From: Thermoplasmata archaeon
Lineage (GTDB): Archaea > Thermoplasmatota > Thermoplasmata > Thermoplasmatales > Thermoplasmataceae
DNA length: 52,701 nucleotides
Direction: 5' to 3'
Assembly: GCA_021800105.1 (NCBI GenBank)
Contig: JAJYZI010000003.1
Location: 1 to 52,701 of the forward strand
Position numbers and translations under genes: made by a program. The notes below the pieces were generated by a model. That model did no database searches and was not told where the DNA came from. It worked only from the letters and a program-made list of their open reading frames with translations. This document shows, in pieces, positions 40,445-49,246 of the stretch (its first letter is position 1; every line of letters begins with the position of its first letter).

Positions 40445-41440
40445 TTACTTTTTAACTTTCAGGCCTGCCTTTATAGGCAGAATACCTGGCAGCTCCCACT
40501 CATCCCACATCTCGTCTACTTTTGACTGAACGTATTCATAATCCTCGTCCAGGAAGTGGCTGAATCTGCCCTGTTTCTCAAGGTATTCCCTTACCGGAAC
40601 TCTCTTCTTGTTTCTCAGGTCGTATGTGTACCTAACCTCGCCATTAACTATTTCGTAGTCGGCAAATATACCTGTCTTGATGGCAAGTTCTCCGAGTACA
40701 TGAGAGTACCTTGGATGGTAATCCCACCCCTTGGGGCACGGGTCTATTGTGTGAATGAGAGTAGGTCCTCCGATGCTGAGAGCCTTCTTCACTTTATTCA
40801 TGTAGTCAGTTGGTGGGAATGTAGCACACGATGTTGCAACGTATTTGACATTTGGATGGCCTATCGCCATCATTGCGGCAAGATTCTTCTTCCATCTTTC
40901 GTGCAGTATTCTCTTTGCGGGGCCTGTTGGGCTGAAAGTGGTCTGTGCTCCCCATGTTGTAAGACCGGACGCCTGTATATCTGTGTTTGCAGCGGACTCA
41001 TTGTCATAGACGATAACGAGAAGATCATACGGGCTCTGCATCGCTCCTGATAGTCCTCCGAGCCCTTCATCACCAGCTCCAAGGTCTCCTGAGAAGTTAA
41101 TCACATTAATCTTCTCTTTCGGTATTCGCCCCTTACGCATCAATGCTTTCAGGCCCGCAGCCATTCCGACAGCGGATGCTCCACCTGCTGCCAGCTGCGT
41201 GTGCATCCAGGGCACTATCCAGGGAGTCGTCATGTACGAGGTGTTCGCTACATACATGCATCCTGTGGCTCCTGTCACAACAGTTCTGGGACCGGATGCT
41301 TTGACAAAATCTCTCATGACAAGGGCGCTCTCACATCCCTGGCACGTCCTGTGTCCGGATGTGTAAAGCTCCTCTAAGTCAACTGCGTGTACACCTTTGT
41401 ACAGATTTGCATTCTTAAATTCTTCAACTTCTTCAACCAT
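40445..41440 (-). CDS. 2-oxoacid:ferredoxin oxidoreductase beta subunit (candidate oxalate oxidoreductase beta)
   Basis: 'TCQGCESALVMRDF', TPP region 'SGDLGAGDEGLGGLSGAM...YDNESAANTDIQ'. Confidence 0.9.
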   Translation of the reverse strand: MVEEVEEFKNANLYKGVHAVDLEELYTSGHRTCQGCESALVMRDFVKASGPRTVVTGATGCMYVANTSYMTTPWIVPWMHTQLAAGGASAVGMAAGLKALMRKGRIPKEKINVINFSGDLGAGDEGLGGLSGAMQSPYDLLVIVYDNESAANTDIQASGLTTWGAQTTFSPTGPAKRILHERWKKNLAAMMAIGHPNVKYVATSCATFPPTDYMNKVKKALSIGGPTLIHTIDPCPKGWDYHPRYSHVLGELAIKTGIFADYEIVNGEVRYTYDLRNKKRVPVREYLEKQGRFSHFLDEDYEYVQSKVDEMWDEWELPGILPIKAGLKVKK

Positions 41441-41455
41441 TTTTTTCTCCCTCCT

Positions 41456-42664
41456 TTACTCCCTCAAGCCGATCCACGAAATCTTTGGAGACTTCTTGTC
41501 GGCAGTCATTTCGAACATCTTTCTAACTTCTTTCTTTGAAATTTCTCTTCCACCAAGTCCAGCTATGAAATCAACAACCCTCGGGTGATTCTTACTGTCA
41601 TACAGTGCGGACTGCAGGTCATGCATGGTTATCGCCCCATCATCAGGTGCACCCATTGCAAAGTTCCTTTCTATAATGCCCACATTTGAAACATTGCTAA
41701 GAGCTTTCCTGATCTCCTCCGTCGGGTATGGACGGTACCATCTTATTTTGAGGAAACCTACCTTTTTTCCTTCCTTTCTCATTTCATTAGCAACTGATCT
41801 GGCTACCACGGCAGCGCTGCCCATTCCCACTAGAACTGTATCTGCATCCTCAACGTTTGTTTCTTCGATGAATGGATTCTCATATTCCGAGTGGAATATA
41901 CTGTTATACTCCTCATAAGCGGAAGTGATGACTTTCCTGGACCTCTTTGCAGCTTCATAATTCTGTTTTCTGAGTTCCATTACCCAGTCTTCATTGACCT
42001 GGGGTGCAATAGATACTGGGTTGTCTGGGTGCATTCTCCTGTTCCCTAGATCATATGTCGGAAGGAAATCACGAACAGCTTCTTTCGTAGGGACGCGAAC
42101 CATGTGTTGTGAGTGCGTAAGGTAACCGCCATCCATTGCAACGGCCGCCGGCATTCTGACTTTGGGGTCCTCTGCCACTCTATAGGCAATTAAAGTTGTG
42201 TCCAAGGCTTCCTGAGCGGTTGATGCCCAGCAAAGGAGCCAGCCCAGATCCCTGACAAGCAGTGCATCATTGTGCTCTACACCAAACGCCCCAGGGTCAT
42301 CCAGAGCTCTGTTCCCTACTAGGGCCACAAGCGGAAGTCTGTCTGTAGCAGTCACTCCTATCGATTCCATTGCATACAACCATCCCACTCCGCTACTTCC
42401 AACGAATGCTCTTGCACCGACAGACGAAGCATGCTTTCCGATTTCAAACTGTGAATGCTCGCCATCTGCAACAATGTACTCTGCATCAAGGTCGCCGTTC
42501 GCAATGAACCTTGCGAGCCTGTCCATAACGCCTGTATAAGGCCTGATTGGATACGCGGCAAATACATCCACGTCGACAAGCTTAACAGCTTCTGCCACTG
42601 CATCTGTCCCAGTCATCAATTCTTCGCGATCAAATACGGATTTTTCTTCCTGTTTAACAACCAT
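41456..42664 (-). CDS. 2-oxoacid:ferredoxin oxidoreductase alpha subunit (candidate oxalate oxidoreductase alpha)
   Basis: 'FAAYPIRPYTGVMDRLARF', 'VALVGNRALDDPGAFGVEHNDALLVRDLGWLLCW'; Arg replaces the usual Thr of YPITPST. Confidence 0.9.
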   Translation of the reverse strand: MVVKQEEKSVFDREELMTGTDAVAEAVKLVDVDVFAAYPIRPYTGVMDRLARFIANGDLDAEYIVADGEHSQFEIGKHASSVGARAFVGSSGVGWLYAMESIGVTATDRLPLVALVGNRALDDPGAFGVEHNDALLVRDLGWLLCWASTAQEALDTTLIAYRVAEDPKVRMPAAVAMDGGYLTHSQHMVRVPTKEAVRDFLPTYDLGNRRMHPDNPVSIAPQVNEDWVMELRKQNYEAAKRSRKVITSAYEEYNSIFHSEYENPFIEETNVEDADTVLVGMGSAAVVARSVANEMRKEGKKVGFLKIRWYRPYPTEEIRKALSNVSNVGIIERNFAMGAPDDGAITMHDLQSALYDSKNHPRVVDFIAGLGGREISKKEVRKMFEMTADKKSPKISWIGLRE

Positions 42665-42665
42665 T

Positions 42666-43844
42666 TTATTTCACAACTCCCTTCTTGAAAGGCTTTGGAG
42701 TCTCAACCTTGGAAACACTGCTTCCCTTTCCCGTCACGGGGCTTGGCATGAGTCTTTCCTTGCCCTTCTTGTCTTCTGCCCACTTGACGTACTTCTCCGG
42801 ATCCTTCTTGTACAAGACGTATGGTGAGTCCTGGTTTTCAAACTTAAGCTCATCAACCATTACGATGCAATCCTCAACAGGACATACCTCTGCACATCTG
42901 CCACACCCAGTGCAGTACTCATAATTCACGTCATATAAGCCATCTGTCGTTGGGTCAAACACTTCATCAGGGCAGTCGTACCAACAGAGAGTACACTTTG
43001 TGCACAGGTCAAATCGTACAACAGGTCTCTGTGTCTTACTGGTACCACGCTTGAAATCAGGGTTCCGGTTCTGCCCTCTTGGGCCCATCTGGAAACCTCT
43101 CTTAACTCCTTTTACGTAAACGCCTTCGTCAAAATCTTTCCAGCCAGGCAGAATTGGTTTTGGATAGGGCCAGTCAATACCTGTTCCTGCATTCACCGTA
43201 GATATCTTAACTTCCTCGTATGCCTTTCTGGCTGCTGCCGCCTTCTCCTTGCTCTTGTACTTTGAAGCAACATAATTAGCGACCGTGTCGATAGATGCTA
43301 TTTCGGGTGCTACCTTTGCTATGGCGCCAAGTACCCTGACATCTGTCATGTCATCCTTGAAGTACCACAAGCCGGCAAAGCTGGCTTCTCCTGGAAGTAT
43401 TGCAAGCCTGTATGGGAAATTCTTCTTTTCCATCTGTGCGACAAGATCAGCCGGCTTCCTGTTGCTCACAATAAGCACCGCGCCGTCTTTCACGACCTTC
43501 TCATTGATTGGTCTAATACCATATCCACCCCATGGCTCAAGGCCTTTCACCATAGTGTCGTCTAGGACCACTACAACTTCAGCTTCCGTGATATCCATGG
43601 ATGCACTTGCTTCTGCTTCCAGATCTTCCTCAGAAAGATCCTTTGAAAAATAGGCGAAGTTTGCGCACGGAATGCCATTTCTCTGTGGGTCGTCACTGTA
43701 CCTTCCATTAGAGAATGCGGTTTTTCCTTCCTTGTGCGCAGCGTAAACTACATCCCCAGAAATGTGGTAAGCCAAAGTTTTCTGGAAAATCCCACGATAA
43801 TTCACCTCTAGTCTTATTAAATGCGGCTTTTGAGTTTGCATCAT
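42666..43844 (-). CDS. 2-oxoacid:ferredoxin oxidoreductase, fused gamma-delta subunit with two [4Fe-4S] motifs
   Basis: N-terminal gamma-like domain; 'CTKCTLCWYDCP' and 'CTGCGRCAEVCP' ferredoxin motifs. Confidence 0.9.
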   Translation of the reverse strand: MMQTQKPHLIRLEVNYRGIFQKTLAYHISGDVVYAAHKEGKTAFSNGRYSDDPQRNGIPCANFAYFSKDLSEEDLEAEASASMDITEAEVVVVLDDTMVKGLEPWGGYGIRPINEKVVKDGAVLIVSNRKPADLVAQMEKKNFPYRLAILPGEASFAGLWYFKDDMTDVRVLGAIAKVAPEIASIDTVANYVASKYKSKEKAAAARKAYEEVKISTVNAGTGIDWPYPKPILPGWKDFDEGVYVKGVKRGFQMGPRGQNRNPDFKRGTSKTQRPVVRFDLCTKCTLCWYDCPDEVFDPTTDGLYDVNYEYCTGCGRCAEVCPVEDCIVMVDELKFENQDSPYVLYKKDPEKYVKWAEDKKGKERLMPSPVTGKGSSVSKVETPKPFKKGVVK

Positions 43845-43892
43845 GCTTTATCCTCTTGGTTATACAACTAACTAAAACTTAACTACTTTTGT

Positions 43893-43906
43893 TTGAACTT
43901 GTTCAA
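43893..43906. promoter_or_regulatory. Inverted repeat TTGAAC-TT-GTTCAA upstream of the oxidoreductase operon
   Basis: 6-bp arms, 2-bp spacer, about 50 bp upstream of the start codon at 43844. Confidence 0.4.
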
Positions 43907-44917
43907 CCTTGTAATTTTCTAAAAATGGAATATCCTTGCTTTATAGTAAAGATAAGTTAGTTCTATCCTCGCCATTGTCCGCTGTCTTAATATTCACAGT
44001 CTATCCATACTAAAACAAATCATTCAAACGGATTAAAATTTCATCCATCAACGATGCATCAAAGAATTTTTATTTCAAAGGTTCCGTTCGACTTTGCACT
44101 AAGTTGATCGAGTAAAGTTTTAGATTGAAGGGACCTCGTCAACAAAGTTAAATTTAAATCAAAATCTCCTTTGACTGATGGTATCACTGTGTTGAGAAAG
44201 AAGCTTGAATGCTGTATTGTGTTTAAAATTTTTACATAGGTGTTAAGTTTCCAATTAAGTTATTCAAGGAGTCATACCTTCCTTACAAAAATGTTAACTG
44301 TAAAATAATATAATTTATGGCATTAATAAATTTGTATGCTCTGAAGCACCAGAGATTTGTTATTTCTATCTATATATTTCAGCATCACTCAGTAAAGAAA
44401 TTAGCTTATTCGCTAATCCCTCTTAATCTGTAATTCCCCTCTTCTGGACTTCATCGCAACTTGTGGACATGCTCTCTCTTTTGATTTATACTTTTAAGGG
44501 TTCATATTAATCAAATTCATTCTAGATTCAATGTCTTCTGTGGTTATCTATCCGGGAGGTGCAAACTCATTCATATTCCCTTGTTTCAGACAACTTGGAT
44601 AATTTCAATAAATAAAACAATCTATTTATTACAACTGCCTTTTACTTTGTCAAAAAGCCAATTTCAACTGCTACCTTTTGTAACGTCTTAAGTCAAGACC
44701 ATCGCTCCGTTAGTCTCTTACTTGATTTTCAAACACAGTTTCATCTTAGAGCAAAGGAACAGACAATGAGTAAAATCACAAAAGAATGGATATTAAACAG
44801 TACGAAAATAATAAACAGAATGCCTATTAGTTAATATTTAAACTTAACTTGAACAGGAACAATAAATTAACATATATGACGATCTGAATATATTTTTTAA
44901 AATAAGACGTAAGGAGG

Positions 44918-46489
44918 GTGTTTAATATAGTTGAAACTAATGTGGGTGGTTCGGTTGGCAGTATTAAATCGCCATATGGAAAATACCGTTTACTTAAAGA
45001 CAAAAACGGTAGGCAGTATAGGGTTGGAGAACGTCCGGAGGATGTTACCAAGAAAATCTTGGGATACAGACTAAGCAGGAGGACAATGGTTCTCGGTGCT
45101 TGGATGTGTTTCTTCTTTGGTAGTGTTCTGGAATACGGCTGGGGAGCTGCTTCCTCACTGGTTATTTCCCACTATGGTTGGTCTACCGTGGAAGGTTTCT
45201 TCAATTATACTGTGTACGTATTGTTCGAAGCGACTGTAGCTGCCTATATATTTTCACGTTTAAGGGAAAGAGGACTCCTTTCCTTGAGGCGAATGCTCTG
45301 GCTAGGATCAGCTTTGCTCATAGTTTCTTATATATTCTTCGCTAACTCATTTTCCCCATGGATCTCATACGTTGGATACGCAATGTTAGGTGGACTTGCA
45401 TCCGGTCTCGGATACGCAGCAGGCGGTGGAGTAATTTCAAAATGGTTTCCGGACAAGAGAGGTTGGAGGCTTGGTCTCGCGAATGGAGCATGGGCATATG
45501 GTGCAGTCCCATTCATTATAATCTACACTGATCCTAGCTTATTTTATCCTGGCGACTTCCAGTTCATTCTTTATATGACAGGTGCGATCATCGCCGTAGG
45601 TCTTCTCGTTGCATCATTCCTAGTTTGCGATGCGCCAAAGAATTGGTGGCCAGCTGAAGTCGATCCACTATCCGTGGCAGCCGGAACCTCCAAATCCAGA
45701 GAACTTAAGGAAAACCCTCCTGCAGTTGCACAGTTCACGACTCAGGAATTTTTCGCAACCAGACAAGGAAAAGCTCAGATGATTTCGTTCACTCTTGCGC
45801 TTGCGGCTTCATTGTTCAATGTATCCCTCTATGCGCCTTTCGGTGCAGCAATGGGCTTTGGCGGAGGCATAGCCTTTACTGTAGGTGCAGCTGGATTTGC
45901 CTTTACGGACGGCATAGGAAGACCAACTCAGGGTTGGATCTCAACCTTCATAGGCAGAAGGAAAGCGGTAACCATATTCTACTTACTGATGGGGATAGGC
46001 GGTCTCGGAGTGCTTGCTGCTGGCCTCGCACATCAGGCAATTATATGGGCGGTGCTTGCAGTTCTCACAGGTGCTGTTTCCGGATCATGCTTTGTATTTG
46101 ACTGGCTGATCATTTCTGACTACTTTGGTGAGAACTACGTTGCGACCAACTGGTCTGTTCCTTACACTCTGAAAGTCTTTGGAGGCGCATTTGGTGGAAT
46201 AGGCGCAACAACCTTGCTTGTTTTTGCAAGCGGATATGGATGGGGTGCGGTGCTTGGTACATACACAGGAGCCGTGACATTTACAGATTTATCCTGGATA
46301 CTTGCATTCCTGGTAGCGACTATATTTGCACTGGTTGCTGCTGCCCTTGTCTGGTTTTATGAGAAGAAGCCAACAATCGAAGAATACTATAAGGCGCGGG
46401 AGAAGCTTGGTCTTCCATTACCAACAGCAACGCGGCAGCCTTCGCCTGAATTAACCGAATCCAACGAAGTTTCGGGAGGTGCTGAATAA
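44918..46489 (+). CDS. OFA-family MFS transporter
   Basis: 12-TM type; 'FTDGIGRPTQGWISTFIGRRKA' and 'DYFGENYVATNWSVPYTLKVFGG'; start codon uncertain (GTG at 44918 directly abuts GGAGG). Confidence 0.85.
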   Translation: MFNIVETNVGGSVGSIKSPYGKYRLLKDKNGRQYRVGERPEDVTKKILGYRLSRRTMVLGAWMCFFFGSVLEYGWGAASSLVISHYGWSTVEGFFNYTVYVLFEATVAAYIFSRLRERGLLSLRRMLWLGSALLIVSYIFFANSFSPWISYVGYAMLGGLASGLGYAAGGGVISKWFPDKRGWRLGLANGAWAYGAVPFIIIYTDPSLFYPGDFQFILYMTGAIIAVGLLVASFLVCDAPKNWWPAEVDPLSVAAGTSKSRELKENPPAVAQFTTQEFFATRQGKAQMISFTLALAASLFNVSLYAPFGAAMGFGGGIAFTVGAAGFAFTDGIGRPTQGWISTFIGRRKAVTIFYLLMGIGGLGVLAAGLAHQAIIWAVLAVLTGAVSGSCFVFDWLIISDYFGENYVATNWSVPYTLKVFGGAFGGIGATTLLVFASGYGWGAVLGTYTGAVTFTDLSWILAFLVATIFALVAAALVWFYEKKPTIEEYYKAREKLGLPLPTATRQPSPELTESNEVSGGAE

Positions 46490-46746
46490 TGGCAGAAAAA
46501 CAATTAGAGGAAGGGTATACCATCCATAAGGGTAAAGTAGATGTCTCAGACACCGTGATATATTTAATAGGCTTCATCTTGGTGGGGGTTGGTCTCCTGG
46601 TTGGTATATTAGCCATAACTAAGTCATCACAACTTATCATGGCACTTGGACTGGCTATCCTATGGATCGGTGTTCTGGTTACATGGTTCAGCGGAATAAT
46701 CGGAAACAAAGTTATTCCCGAAGGCTTTGGGCCTAAAAAACAATAA
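46489..46746 (+). CDS. Small two-TM protein translationally coupled to the OFA transporter
   Basis: Its ATG overlaps the transporter stop (TAATGG); 85 aa with two hydrophobic helices. Confidence 0.7.
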   Translation: MAEKQLEEGYTIHKGKVDVSDTVIYLIGFILVGVGLLVGILAITKSSQLIMALGLAILWIGVLVTWFSGIIGNKVIPEGFGPKKQ

Positions 46747-47070
46747 TAAAGTCGGAGACAACAACTCTCCCCTTTCTTATTTTTTCCAATCCAACAATTA
46801 AGCAGTTTCTCTTTCTTCAGATGACTTAACTTATTTTATAGCGTTTGGATAATAAATTTTCTAAACTAATTATCATTCCTCAAGTCAATGAAATGGATCA
46901 GATATTTAAAGCCTAGAAGGTTGGTTTTTTATTGAAAAAGAAGGGAGAATTTGCTAATCGATTGCTTCCAGACATCAGCCCAGATAAGCAGACTAATCAT
47001 CTTTGTCAAGAGAGAGGATATAACATACATCTATGGTCAAAGCTTAAATAAACAGCTTAATTCCGGAAAT

Positions 47071-48009
47071 GTGGAAACTCAGTACGAGCAGATTTACAAG
47101 AAGCAGCATTATTCCCTCGTTGGCAAACACTCTGCGGTAAAGGTCTGCCACTGGACCAAGAGCGAGCTCAGAGGTGGAGAAGGTTGTTATAAAGGGACAT
47201 TTTACGGCATTAAGTCGCACCAGTGCGTTCAGATGACACCTGCTGTTTCATCATGTACGGAAAACTGCTCTTTTTGCTGGCGTTTCCAGGGCTTTGACGG
47301 AATGCACATCTCCGACGAGGACGATCCTGAATTCATTCTCGAGGAAAGCATAAAGGCCCACAAGAAACTACTCACAGGATTCAAGGGAAACCCGATGGTG
47401 TCAAAAGAGAAGTGGGAAGAATCCCAGGATCCGAAGCATATTGCAATATCACTTACAGGCGAACCCACTCTTTACTCACGCCTCGGGGAATTCATAGCAC
47501 TTGCGAGGAAAAGAGGCATCTCAACCTTCCTTGTTACAAACGGAACCCTTCCAATGGTTCTTGAAAAACTCGACCCTCTGCCAACACAACTCTATGTGAC
47601 GGTGGCAGGACCAACAAAGGCTGTATTCAACAGTGTCTTGAATCCGGCACTCGGAAATGCCTGGGAGAATTTCAACCGTACACTCGATCTTCTTCCTTCA
47701 CTTGATACAAGGAAAGTTATCAGACACACTCTCGTGAAGGATATAAACTTTCCATTCCTTGAGGAATATACAGCAATGGATAGACGGGCTGAACCGGACT
47801 TTATTGAGTCAAAGGGGTATGTCCATGTCGGTGCATCCATAGCAAACCTGAGCCAGGACAATATGCCGTCACATGATTCTATTGTAGATTTCTCAAAGAA
47901 ATTAGCTGCAAATCTTGGTTATGTATACACAGCCGAGAGAAGGGAAAGCAGGGTCTCACTTATATGCAAGGATCCATCAAAGGCAAAGATCGATTTTTCT
48001 GCTATATGA
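47071..48009 (+). CDS. taw1: tRNA 4-demethylwyosine synthase (TYW1 family, radical SAM)
   Basis: 'CTENCSFCWRFQGFDG' radical SAM Cys motif, 'ISLTGEPTLYSRLGEFI', 'HWTKSELRGGEGCYKGTFYGIKSHQCVQMTP'; start uncertain (ORF track begins at 46951). Confidence 0.92.
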   Translation: METQYEQIYKKQHYSLVGKHSAVKVCHWTKSELRGGEGCYKGTFYGIKSHQCVQMTPAVSSCTENCSFCWRFQGFDGMHISDEDDPEFILEESIKAHKKLLTGFKGNPMVSKEKWEESQDPKHIAISLTGEPTLYSRLGEFIALARKRGISTFLVTNGTLPMVLEKLDPLPTQLYVTVAGPTKAVFNSVLNPALGNAWENFNRTLDLLPSLDTRKVIRHTLVKDINFPFLEEYTAMDRRAEPDFIESKGYVHVGASIANLSQDNMPSHDSIVDFSKKLAANLGYVYTAERRESRVSLICKDPSKAKIDFSAI

Positions 48010-48056
48010 ATGGCATTTAGATATTATATGATCTAGGCATCATGTGCTGATGATCT

Positions 48057-49244
48057 ATGCTGGATTATTCTTTTAGTGATGAACAGGAACTTCTTCGCCA
48101 GACTGCAAAGGAATTTTGTGAACGCGAAATTTCACCCAAAATTAAGCAGATGATGCATGACAGGAGGATGCCGCAGTCTATCTGGAAGGCAATGGCAAGA
48201 ATGAATTTCCTGGGAATGAACGTGCCCGAGGAGTATGGTGGAATGGGGGCCGACCCGATCTCTACCGCAATAGTTGCAGAGGAGATATCAAGAGCCGATC
48301 CTACCGCATCTATACCTGTTCTTTTCCTTGTGGACAACGCTTGGTCCTACCTGGTCTCCAAGTATGGTACACAGACACTGAAGGAGGAATTGCTGCCAAA
48401 AGTGGTCAAAGGCGAAAGAATAGTTGGGATTGCTTCCACTGAACCTAATTATGGATCCGACATCGGGTCAATGAAATCATATGCAATAGAGAAGAAAGGC
48501 AGCTATCTCGCAACAGGCGAGAAGGCGTATATCAGCCTTGTCAGGGACATAGCCGAGATTGGTGGCGGTTTTGTCACCGTTCTTAAGACAGATCAGACAA
48601 AGAAGACAGACGGAGTCTCTCTCTTCTATATGCCGTATGACAAATCATTTGATGTTACTTACCTGGAGGAGATGGGGAGGGAAGGTTCGTCCTGGGCGGC
48701 ATTCAGCTTCAAGGATGTTAGCATACCAAAGGAATACATGCTTGGCAACCTGAATGGCGGTTTCAAGATAATACACGAAGGCTTCGAATTTGCCCGCGGT
48801 CTAATATCCGTTATATCTGCCGGTGCCGCAATTAAATCGCTTGAGAACGGCGTCGAATACATGAAACAACGGGATGCCTTCGGAAAGCCTATTGTCAAGT
48901 TCCAGGGTCTGCAGTTCCAGCTGGCTGATCATGTAGCCAGGATGGAAGCGGCCAGAACCATCGCCTACAAGGCCCTCTGGATGTATTCCGAAGAGCAAAA
49001 AACGGGACGCTTCACGAGGTTCCAGGTGAGCAAGGAAATTGCTGTTGCAAAGCTCCTCACAACCACATGGGCATTTGACGCAATAAACGATGCACTTCAG
49101 TGGCAGGGAGCCTTCGGATATTCCAAGGAGTGCCCAGAAGAGTGGGCTCTCAGGGGAATAAGATCATTCCAGCTGGCTGAGGGCTCTAGGGAAATAATGA
49201 AGGTCATCATAGCCAGGGAGACCGTCGGCAAGGAAAATATGTAA
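48057..49244 (+). CDS. Acyl-CoA dehydrogenase
   Basis: 'GMNVPEEYGGMGADPISTAIVAEEISRAD', 'ASTEPNYGSDIGSMKSYA', 'QWQGAFGYSKECPEEWALRGIRSFQLAEGSREI'. Confidence 0.94.
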   Translation: MLDYSFSDEQELLRQTAKEFCEREISPKIKQMMHDRRMPQSIWKAMARMNFLGMNVPEEYGGMGADPISTAIVAEEISRADPTASIPVLFLVDNAWSYLVSKYGTQTLKEELLPKVVKGERIVGIASTEPNYGSDIGSMKSYAIEKKGSYLATGEKAYISLVRDIAEIGGGFVTVLKTDQTKKTDGVSLFYMPYDKSFDVTYLEEMGREGSSWAAFSFKDVSIPKEYMLGNLNGGFKIIHEGFEFARGLISVISAGAAIKSLENGVEYMKQRDAFGKPIVKFQGLQFQLADHVARMEAARTIAYKALWMYSEEQKTGRFTRFQVSKEIAVAKLLTTTWAFDAINDALQWQGAFGYSKECPEEWALRGIRSFQLAEGSREIMKVIIARETVGKENM

Positions 49245-49246
49245 AC

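Noticed and set aside
40556-41050. 164-aa ORF antisense to the oxidoreductase beta subunit
   Set aside because: Shadow ORF; the opposite strand carries clear TPP and cysteine motifs.
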